From Rosa chinensis (lineage: Eukaryota; Streptophyta; Magnoliopsida; Rosales; Rosaceae): a stretch of 64,000 nucleotides of DNA. The position numbers were made by a program, and so were the translations under genes. This document shows positions 56,052-64,000 of the stretch, piece after piece; the first letter of the stretch is position 1, and every line of letters begins with the position of its first letter. Where the stretch lies: contig NC_037092.1 in NCBI RefSeq assembly GCF_002994745.2, forward strand, positions 19,989,001-20,053,000, given 5' to 3'. The notes under the pieces are model-generated. The model ran no database searches and had not been told where the DNA came from. It saw nothing but the letters and a program-made list of their open reading frames with translations.

Positions 56052-56498
56052 TGTACATACCTCCAATAATATGGAGTATTTACTACGTCACCAAGCATAA
56101 GTAACACCCACTTTGGGACATCCACAAGACATGGCAAGGCCCAACCAAGACATACATCGTGTAGCCCTATGTTCAGGCTACGCGGCGGTATCCGGAAGTC
56201 ACAAATCCGCCACCGGGAAGCCACCTTTCCGCCCTTGCCAAGATGCCACCACAACATAGCTTTCTACATGCTTCTAGGCTTTCTAGACTAGAAATATGTG
56301 GAAACTTGTCCCACATCGAAGAATAAGTAGAGGAAGGGCATTCCTTCATCTATAAAAGGAATGCCTCCTCCCACAACTCAACACATTCATTACATCTCTT
56401 GTAATCTTATTAGGCCGCAAGGCTCGACACACTAGTATAGCTTTCAAGTGGACGTAGTCTCCCGCTCATGCGGAGGCGAACCACTATACATCTTGTGT

Positions 56499-56532
<34 letters not shown>

Positions 56533-56576
56533 ATTTATAGCTAACTAGAGATCCCCAACGGATCCAAACGTTAACA
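56052..56576 (+). repeat. 3' LTR of the LARD-like element
   Basis: 525 bp, the same as the 5' LTR except for one fewer CT unit. Confidence 0.95.
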
Positions 56577-57231
56577 CTTTATGACACTCCCCATTTCTTC
56601 CCCCAAAAATCTTCTCTGTTCAGACTCCAAAGCTTCTTTCTTTAATATTCACCACACAAGTCAAGTCTAATTCCAACCTCTTCCTCTTCTTCTTCTTCTT
56701 CTTCTTTAGATATCGGTTCTCAGGTTTGATGCAACATCTCTCTGTTCTCAGGTACTTCGTAGTCATCTAGCTTTATTATTTCTGTTGAATTTCTTTCTTC
56801 TCAGCTCCGTTCTTAAGTTCTTCACTTGCTTCATGCTCGATATTATAACAATTGGAATGAAAGAAATACTAGAAATCAATGATATCAGGAAGTTGAAAAT
56901 TTATTTGGCATACAAGATTAAGTTCCTCCGTTTCTGTTTATTTATTTAATTTTTTTTTTAAATTCTGTGTTGCTAGTGAGATATGGGCTTTCTTGTCATG
57001 ATTCGGTGCTAAAGTTGTTACTAATTGCAACTTAATCAGTATTATTAACTTTTTTGAAGAGAACCATGATGTAGTATCACTCAGGGAGTAGCTTAAGTCA
57101 GTCATCTTCCGTCCAGGTAAATTTGGCTGTACTTTGCAATTTTCCATGGTTTTCGATGTCCAGATTATATTCAACTTTTTTATCAATAATTTTTGTATCT
57201 CCTTTTATATTTTTCTTTTGCAAATTGACAG

Positions 57232-57402
57232 ATAACTGGAGGGGAATTCCTACTAAATTGAATAACATCCCACACTCTAGAGACATCAGGAACTATTTTT
57301 ATGATGATGTACTGCAAGCCACCAAAAGATCTATAAATGATGGAGGAATTCGATTAAAGGTTTGCTTGTGTTTCTACTTATGATGCATAAGTGATATCTG
57401 TG

Positions 57403-57455
<53 letters not shown>

Positions 57456-57620
57456 AAGTCTGTATTTCTAAATATCTGCATACATGTTAGGATATTGTGC
57501 GTACATCTCTTTGTCAAGTCATGTGGTTATTCATGTAATGGGGATGGATTAATTTGGCTTCATGTGTCATTCCATATTGGCAGGTGGAGATTAATATTGG
57601 CATTTGTCGTATTTTGTTTA
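57232..57620 (+). pseudogene. DUF1995/LPA3-like gene fragment
   Basis: A 128-bp exon (57232-57359) between ttgacag and gtttgc encodes NWRGIPTKLNNIPHSRDI, then YFYDDVLQATKRSINDGGIR and LK. A following acceptor (ggcag at 57579-57583) opens VEINI in the same phase. YFYDDVLQA...AINDG..RLKVEINIP is characteristic of DUF1995 proteins such as the chloroplast protein LPA3 (photosystem II accumulation). After VEINI the similarity stops and the frame runs on without family motifs to 57644. No later exons were found. Upstream, 56582-57116 has leader-like (ctt)n sequence and possible small exons. I read it as a truncated gene copy. Confidence 0.55.
57416..57456. repeat. (TA)n(TG)n microsatellite
   Basis: TA units followed by GT units in the intron of the LPA3-like fragment. 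Confidence 0.9.
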
Positions 57621-57659
57621 TTTACTTGTTCATATGGGTGCTGAATGTAAGATTCCAGG

Positions 57660-58460
57660 AAATAGAGTTGGCGCTGCATGGCAGGCAACATGATCTCATC
57701 AAGCTTGGCACACAAAAGGGTGGGATATGCTAAAAATATGGGATCAACAAGGTGTGTATTCCTAAATTACTTTCTTGTATCTCCCAACATTTGTCAAAAA
57801 AAAAAAAAAAAAGGAGAGAAAAAGAAACATTAACATAATTTTGCATCCTTTATGCCTTCTGGAGCATTCTATGTAATTGTCATGTGTGAGCCTTTGATTT
57901 AAGCTTCATCTTTAACGCAAAGTGTCTATTTGAACTCAATTACCTGGGACTAAAGAAACTGGAATTAGTTAATATGGGTAATCATAGTTTAGGTATTGTG
58001 CAGCTTATGCAACCCACCTACTAGATGAACAGCAAGGGTGTTGGACTTAACATCTCTTGATTTGATATGCAAGAGATTGATACGAAATGTTTCAGCCTTG
58101 TGCTACGGGCAAGTTAGAGAGTTGCTCATGTGGATTAAAGTCTTGTATCTTCTAAATTCACCTTGATATTGGGGTTATTTGTTTTGACTTTTATGGATTA
58201 TTCTTTTGGACTGATTCAAGGGCCAACTTCACTAATGATTGTCATTGCTTGACTTTGTAGGCTATATGATGTGCGACTTCTTTATGGGAAATGGTTGGCA
58301 TGTGGCATCATATCAAGCTATAATTAGCCCCTTCAAATACTCATGTAATCAATTGGAAGACAATTCTAATCTAGCTAGCATGCTCTATATTAAAAAACTA
58401 GTTATACTATGATTTTGTAATATGAAGTTATCTAATTGATATGATTTACTACATGAATGC
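57660..58460. other. Intergenic, nothing recognised
   Basis: No coding signal or paired repeat seen; a 17-bp A-run lies near 57796. Confidence 0.45.
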
Positions 58461-58469
58461 TTTTGTTTA

Positions 58470-58900
58470 GGATTACTATCACAAATGGTACCTGAACTAT
58501 ACCTCAATCTTATCGATGGTACCTGAACTTCAATTTTGATCACAACCAGTACCCGAACTTTTTGATTTCATTTTAAATGGTACCTAAGGCTACCTTCGGT
58601 CACTATTCAGGCCAAAAAAGTTAAATCTAAAATATATAAAAAAAATTAAAAAAAATTTCAAGGCAGGTCTTTTACCAAAAAGATCATCACTATATATGAT
58701 TGCAACCCTTGAAATCATCAAAAATCATCACTATGATTGCCTTACATGCCATTTTTAGTCGGAATGGTGATCGGAGATGGCTCTAGGTACCGTTTAAAAT
58801 GAAATCGAAAAGTTCAGGTACTGGTTGTGATCAAAATTGAAGTTCAGGTACCATCGATAAGATTGAGGTATAGTTCAGGTACCATTTGTGATAATAACCC
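58470..58900. mobile_element. MULE-type MITE family 3
   Basis: The 431-bp element has inverted ends of about 110 bp. The left starts ggattactatcacaaatgg. The reversed right end starts gggttattatcacaaatgg. Both arms carry repeated ggtacctgaact motifs. A perfect 9-bp duplication ttttgttta flanks it (58461-58469 and 58901-58909), indicating a Mutator-type MITE. Confidence 0.9.
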
Positions 58901-58959
58901 TTTTGTTTACTATGCTTGAATGAAATATTTTAATTGAAAGTATTGTCTATTAGAAGAGT

Positions 58960-59281
58960 TAATGAAGACATCTTTTACGACATGCAAGAGGGTCTTTTAT
59001 GACACGCAAAATGGCCTTTTAATTAAGACACTCAAAAGGGTTTTTTACGACATGCAAAATGGTTTTTTATGGCACACAATCAAAGTTGTAAAATATCTTT
59101 TATGGCGCACAAAATGGTGTTTTACGACATGCAAAAAATGTTTTTTACGGCGCACATTTTGTGTGTCACAAGAGAAATATATCTTTTACGACATGGTTTT
59201 TTACAACACCCTTCTTTGTGCCGTAAAGTTGTCTTTGACGGCACATATTGTGTGTTGTAAAAGATCAGTTTTGTTGTAGTG
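58960..59281 (-). mobile_element. Orphan CACTA end with subterminal repeats
   Basis: The reversed right boundary reads CACTACAACAAAACTGATC. Inside it, about ten copies of a motif near ttttacgacatgcaaaatgg occur, in several cases with inverted forms. This is the subterminal architecture of CACTA elements, but the other end was not found. Confidence 0.7.
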
Positions 59282-60222
59282 AAAGGCATATACACGTGAA
59301 GGCTTTGCAGTTGCATCAAGAGAAGAGGTCAAATGATTCCAATGTTAATGCCAAGTTCCAAAGGCTCAACTATTCGTACGAGATAATCAATCAAAGGGAT
59401 CGAGAAACTTACCCTTTGTTGGCTAGTGCACATTATCATTTGATATATATCATGACATTTTACTTTCAGTTCGTTCAACCATATATAATAACATGCAAAA
59501 TATTGTTTATTTTCAGATTGATAAGGTTACGAGTTAATAAACTCTCGCATCTGACTAGTCATGCCATTCTACTTTATACTCGTGACTTACCGTTCATCGC
59601 TATGTACGAAACATATATGACTTGACATCATCTAGGGGTATAACTACGTGTTTGTTTCTAACTAATTGGCTACTCTAACTAATTAACTAAATGTTTCTTA
59701 GTGACATGCACGTAGTTAATTGTCTGACTTGACTTGCTATTGTAGTCGAATAAAATTCATCTTCACTAATTGAGATCACCAGAAGAAAGGCAAGTTGGAA
59801 AAGCAGTTAATTAGCAGCAAGAAGGTTTGCCTGAGGAATGCAAGAGCCATGTGACTTGTCAACGTCCAAAACTCAAAGGGTGTAAGAAGAGCCTCAATAA
59901 GAACTTATTGGAGGATGAAGGGATGTCGTTGTTTAGCGCAAAAGTCCGCTGTTTTAGTAGTACAATGGAACATCAAAATCAAACTAAATACGTAATCAAC
60001 ACGCCACCTCAATAATAAGCGATTACATAGTCCTAGTCCTCCAGGAATACAATCTCCTAGTCCTCTTACAATACAATCTCCAGGTCCTCCTCCTTGAGAC
60101 CTTGACCATGGGAACTAGCGTCCTTTATATATGCGAATGTAATATAGAAACCCTGCTATGAACTGACAGCAATATTTTTTCCTTGTTGGTCCTTGGCTTC
60201 GAAGTTCGAACACACATAAAAG
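59282..60222. other. Intergenic, no gene supported
   Basis: Short open frames (for example 59248-59625 and 59827-60015 on +) show no recognisable domains. Confidence 0.45.
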
Positions 60223-60353
60223 ATGGAGATGGAGAAGAGGCATCGTGAAAAGACGAAGATCGAAGAGAAGAAGCAGATCATGAAGAAGAGAAGAAGAAGA
60301 CGGAGACATCTATAGAAGAAGATACACTTAGTTGGCCGGAGTTTCTGATTAGT

Positions 60354-60686
60354 TTGTTTGTATTGTGTCTTATACTACCAGCTGTGGTCATGCCGGTTAC
60401 GTATGTGGAATATGTGGTCAAAAGAATTTATAGGGTCGTCAGTCACCCGGGAGAAGCAAGTGCAGAGAAGAAGAGGGAGAATGTAGGGTTAAAAAAAGCT
60501 CCTTCTAGTTGGGATCTGATTCGTGAGTTTTTATTCGGTGTTGTAGTACTTGCACTGTTTTTGCTGCTTGTATGTACTGAATTTGTAGTTAGAAGTGTTT
60601 ATAGGGTGGGTAGGTGGGTAGCAAGCTCAAGCCGTCGAGTGATCAGATCGGCAACGCAGCGTTTCACCTCCTGTCCTGACGACTGA
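60354..60686 (+). CDS. Hypothetical small protein with two membrane segments
   Basis: The frame is open from 60249 to a stop at 60684-60686. The first residues of the hydrophobic part are at about 60354, where only a TTG is available. The first in-frame ATG is Met13 of the 60354 frame, near 60390. The protein has two similar halves: FVLCLILPAVVMPVTYVEYV followed by VKRIYRVV, and FGVVVLALFLLLVCTEFV followed by VRSVYRVGR. Each half is a hydrophobic segment ending in T-x-E-[YF]-V-V-x-x-[IV]-Y-R-V and a basic stretch. An ATG frame upstream at 60223 (highly charged, Arg/Lys/Glu-rich) ends at 60313 in a different register, so a frameshift or an intron may separate the true N-terminus. I do not recognise a family. 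Confidence 0.4.
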   Translation: MFVLCLILPAVVMPVTYVEYVVKRIYRVVSHPGEASAEKKRENVGLKKAPSSWDLIREFLFGVVVLALFLLLVCTEFVVRSVYRVGRWVASSSRRVIRSATQRFTSCPDD

Positions 60687-60831
60687 GGAGGAGGATGAAT
60701 CCCCTGCTGACGATGATCTTTTCCGGATTTGGCGGTAGTAAATAAATTAGGCATGGAGTCCTTTTTTTTTTTATTGAGAAAATTAGAACAAAACCCAAAA
60801 AAAGAAGCTCCTTTGAAGAAAAACCCAATCC

Positions 60832-60995
60832 TGTTATAAAGTAGAGATAATATGGAGAGAGAGTAGTAGGGAGGAAGTAGAAGTGTTCTCATTCAGTCTC
60901 ATTAGCCTCATTTATATATAGGTAGGGTTTACATCAAAATACATAACTAATGAGTATTTACATGGACATCCACATAGATAATAATATTTACAACA
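60832..60995 (-). repeat. Probable 3' LTR of a fourth copia element
   Basis: A 164-bp segment TGTTATAAAG...TTTACAACA is followed by ctcccccttgg, the complement of a purine tract. Then comes cctcgttaaaaaccttgccaggtaacaaaaaccc, split here by description, closely matching the copia-3 sequence at the same place (44735-44775). The element therefore extends rightward on the minus strand; its 5' LTR is not in the window. Confidence 0.7.
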
Positions 60996-62460
60996 CTCCC
61001 CCTTGGATGTCCACCAATGAATGATGGTATTGGACGCGCTTATTGTTGCCTCGTTAAAAACCTTGCCAGGTAACAAAAACCCAGTGGGACAAAAAATAAC
61101 CCTGGTCGAAGGATAAAAAATAACCCTGGTCGAAGGACAAAAGAGCACAACGCGCATATGTCCTAGGTAGCATACTTCTGGATGCTCCCCCTGATGAGAA
61201 TCTCCCCCTGATTGTTGCAAGCCTCAATTATGTATGCAATAACCTACATGTATAGTAGTTTGATGTGTCTATCACTGAAGTAAGACCATGTGTACTTTGC
61301 ATATAGGGGCTCATCACAAATTTTCATACCTGCAAAGTTTAAGCAATACCAACAAAACCAGACGATTTTCAATAAGCCTTACCTCATATGATAAGGTTAG
61401 AAAACAATCTCATATGCTTAAAATCATATACAAAGTAATAGCTAAACAATATAAAGAAATTGACACATTTAACTTTGTATAGTTTAAAACATTGAAAAAT
61501 CATCATGGCATACCTAGCCATATACACATCAATATCTTTGTGTGTTGATATGTCTCATATAAGCTTCTTCAAGAGCTCTAAATAATTCATAACTTTGCGA
61601 AAGTTAGAATATGTTGCAACATTATAATCATAATTCGAATTCGATAGTAGTCTCGTCATAGTATTCATTAAGGCAATTTAGATCTTGTTGACTAGAACGA
61701 AATGAGTACATATGAGCTAGCTTTAGACTCTTTGATTCTATGAGTGAGCTTCAGGATCTTTCAACCTTTCATGAACTTGAATCATTGATGTATTTGAATC
61801 CCTTGAGGATTTGATAAGCAGTACGCTTATTATGACCCTTTGCTTTTGAGATTTTGCTTTAAGCAATGTCTCTTTAAGATTTTCATAATATATGATGACA
61901 ACGTGCCATAAATCTCTCGTCAATATAACAGCTATATGTAACACTGTACTTATAGAAAATTGTCATTCGTATAAGGGAAGATATTCTTAATCTCATGTCT
62001 CGATAAATAGACATTGTGTCATAGTGATTTATCTTCACTTTTGATAAATACCCTTTTGTAACTTGTAGGGTTAGAGGTTCAAGTATTTCATCACGTTTCA
62101 AATATTGAATTTCATTGGAATTGCCTATTTCCAATTTGGCCAATAATATACTTTGTCGACATTCATGGTGAAACGTGGTATAGCATCCATACAGCCTTTA
62201 AAGATTTTTGGTAGCTACCAAATGTAAATTATCATCGATGATCAACAGTCATAGATCCCACACATTCTTATATGCATGCATTAGCTATAATAAGCTTATT
62301 AATATTGGGTACCCATGCCACTTCTAGAGCATACATTGTCGCTTCTAGGACAATCATCTCTCATAGATGAATTATGTAGCGAATGTGGATCTTTTTACTT
62401 ATAATCTCATATAGAGAATTATAGAGCTTGTATAATTTTCCATGTTTTGGGAGTTTAAAA
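60996..62460 (-). mobile_element. 3' internal part of a fourth copia element, decayed
   Basis: The first 200 bp match the post-RNase H region of copia-3, including ccccctgatga motifs. A 23-bp unit (aataaccctggtcgaagga core) is tandemly duplicated at about 61095-61140. Further right I found no RNase H or other pol motif, so the limits of the element are unknown and much of this stretch is unassigned AT-rich sequence. Confidence 0.45.
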
Positions 62461-62469
62461 CTTTAGACC

Positions 62470-63500
62470 TGATGGATGTTAGCATTAAAGCCACCCTCAA
62501 GTGCAAGAGGTACAAGTTATAGAATAGGGGATTAAGTAAGGATGTCGAAGCCATGAGGATTGGTAAATCCTTTCCTAGCGAGGGAAGACCTAAGGAAAAA
62601 CTAGAAGAATATGCAAATGTACAATCACAAACAAAGGCTCACAAGTGAACCAAAGTTCATGGTGAGTATGTGCAAGATGGTGTGTAGAGATTTGATTTTG
62701 ATTTTGAGATTGGTTTCTATTCAAATTGAAACAATGAAAGCAAGTAATATAAACTAACCTAAACAAAACAAGTTGTTATCAAATGGATGGGAGTTAGGGC
62801 ATCGGGTTTCACCTTTTGCCTCCCTTGCAAGCATTAAAGAAATTGAATATGAATGATGCAAAGCTAATTGTCCAACTACCCTCTTAGCATCCGGATAGGA
62901 CTACTAAGGCTTAAACCCCTTTCATTTTATTAACTCTAACCGGATAAGTCTAGAGCTAACTACCTAGAGACAAATTCAATTACCGGATAGGTCTCAATCC
63001 TTTGCCCCTAAATGCATAAAGCTTAGAGTTTAGGTAACCAAGCAAGCAAACCAATCCTATCTCTAGGTGATTTTAGCTCACTACCCTCACATGCACACAT
63101 GGTGTGCTTTCATGCTCCCTTTTTGCCTAAAGGTAATCAATCTTTAGGAAAAACTTCATGTCATGGCAAACACATAACTCAAATTGATTAGGTCTAAGTA
63201 ATGCATTCAACTATTGACTTAGCATGTGAGAATGACAACATGAATTTGCATCAATTTATAAACAAAAGCATCAATCCAAGCAAGTTTGGCTAGGGCTTTC
63301 AACCCTAGCCCCAACTAGTTCACTACTCACACATAGCTAGATACACAAGCTTCAACATTCTATTAAACATCAAATACATAAAGAGATAGAGAGCAAAGGG
63401 TGACTATTGATGATGCCGGAAGAGGTGGTGGAGATGGGTCTCCAAGAACATGATGTGGTGGTAGTCACCTCCTTCTCCTTGCTCCAAGCTCTTGATATTG
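62470..63500 (-). repeat. Dispersed repeat, inverted copy of 19585-20300
   Basis: 62790-63490 matches the reverse complement of 19585-20300 in order over about 700 bp. It extends further left (62470-62790) with rc text such as cttgcacttgagggtggctt, common near primer-proximal regions of large LTR elements. No LTR boundary seen. Confidence 0.65.
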
Positions 63501-64000
63501 GTAAGAATAGTGAAATTTGGGATCTCTAAGATGAGTTGTGGTGTTGAATGGTGGAGGAAATGAAGGTTGTAGTGGTGGAAATGGAGGTTTTAGAGGTGGA
63601 GATGGTGGTTTTAGTGGTGGAAATGGTGGTGTCTTCTCTAGAGAGAAAAGTGGATCTTGGATAGGATGAAGATGATTGAATGGAGTCAAGAATGCTGAAT
63701 AATTGGTCTTTTGCCTCTTTTTGATCAGCTAGGTGTGTCATCTTTGGTCCCCAAGTGTGCAAGAGATGCTCTTACACCATTGTCCCCCAAATGGTCCCAA
63801 ATTGGTAAGGTGATAAAAGGACAAGGTGTAGGGAGATATTTGAATTTCAAGTGATGGGAGATTGTCACCACCATGGTCCTCCTTTGCTGGAGAAAAGACC
63901 CTCCATGAGTGGCGGCTCGCCGGAAAAGTTTGCCGGAAAAGTCGCCGGAAATATCGATTTGCAATTTTCTTCCAATCTCCGTGTCTTCTTCCCCTAGCTT
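63500..64000. other. Window end, no gene supported
   Basis: 63540-63640 has imperfect ggtggaaatggtggt-type repeats. The last 100 bp carry gccggaaaag motifs. Several minus-strand frames are open, but their Pro/Ser/Thr content follows the repeats. Confidence 0.4.

Larger units (their letters stand above)
52452..56576 (+). mobile_element. Non-autonomous LTR retrotransposon with near-identical LTRs (LARD-like)
   Basis: LTRs of 527 and 525 bp (52452-52978 and 56052-56576) are identical by eye except for one extra CT unit in the left copy. A perfect 5-bp duplication cttta flanks the element (52447-52451 and 56577-56581). The primer-binding-site-like ttggcgccgtctgtgggaa follows the left LTR, a type used by Ty3/gypsy elements. 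A G-rich tract (cggggacttcggggact) precedes the right LTR. The 3.07-kb interior has no gag, protease, reverse transcriptase or integrase, so the element must be mobilised in trans. It is in the class of large retrotransposon derivatives and inserted very recently. Confidence 0.93.

Noticed and set aside
59248..59625. Plus-strand frame of 125 codons
   Set aside because: It begins in CACTA subterminal repeats and runs into AT-rich sequence; no domain seen.
1..64000. tRNA or rRNA genes, or a Cassandra-type TRIM with a 5S motif
   Set aside because: None recognised by eye. The TRIM LTRs lack the 5S promoter boxes I would expect, but a covariance-model search was not possible here.

Overview
The window is nuclear DNA of a flowering plant, most likely a eudicot. 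Evidence: GT-AG introns, Ty1/copia retrotransposons primed by initiator-Met tRNA, TRIMs, CACTA, Mutator-like (MULE), hAT and PIF/Harbinger-like elements, and fragments of plant-only genes (chloroplast RNA-binding protein, callose synthase, PPR protein, S-receptor kinase). A rosid or Rosaceae origin is a guess from general appearance, not shown. Most of the 64 kb is layers of transposable elements. Only one apparently intact host gene was recognised.

Layout. 271-5692: a full-length copia element with a perfect 5-bp target duplication and 162-bp LTRs, broken by two stops and two frameshifts. 5727-18608: a 12.9-kb set of nested DNA transposons. MULE-1 contains MULE-2, which contains a GC-rich TIR element split by a 6-kb CACTA element, plus a separate TIR element and a small MITE. 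These layers carry fragments of at least five host genes, several with introns kept: QSOX-like, callose synthase, SulA/GIANT CHLOROPLAST 1-like, cp29-type RRM protein and LEA_2/NHL-like. 18.6-25.7 kb: dispersed repeats and pseudogene remnants (hAT transposase, S-domain receptor kinase). 25.7-34.1 kb: a second copia element, truncated at its 5' side and split by a Pack-MULE (PPR fragment), a MITE and a hAT element. 34.8-40.7 kb: a TRIM, an F-box/LRR pseudogene, a 121-bp tandem duplication, a MULE-type MITE and a probable solo LTR.

40896-51456: a four-exon 2-oxoglutarate/Fe(II)-dependent dioxygenase of the SRG1-like class. All exons join in frame to 363 residues and the metal and co-substrate ligands are present. 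Intron 2 holds a compound foldback of MITEs. Intron 3 is 7.9 kb and holds a TRIM inserted in a TRIM and a copia element in antisense orientation whose reverse transcriptase core is deleted.

52452-56576: a non-autonomous LTR element with 0.53-kb LTRs that are identical except for one CT-repeat unit, so a very recent insertion. It lies next to the 5' side of a truncated DUF1995/LPA3-like gene piece. 58-64 kb: another MULE-type MITE, an orphan CACTA end, a hypothetical small protein with two membrane segments, the 3' LTR of a further copia element, and a dispersed repeat that is an inverted copy of one at 19.6-20.3 kb.

No operon-like, CRISPR, tRNA or rRNA feature was seen. The most striking content is the nested, gene-capturing transposon stack and the transposon-inflated dioxygenase gene. 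I found no evidence for a wholly new kind of system.
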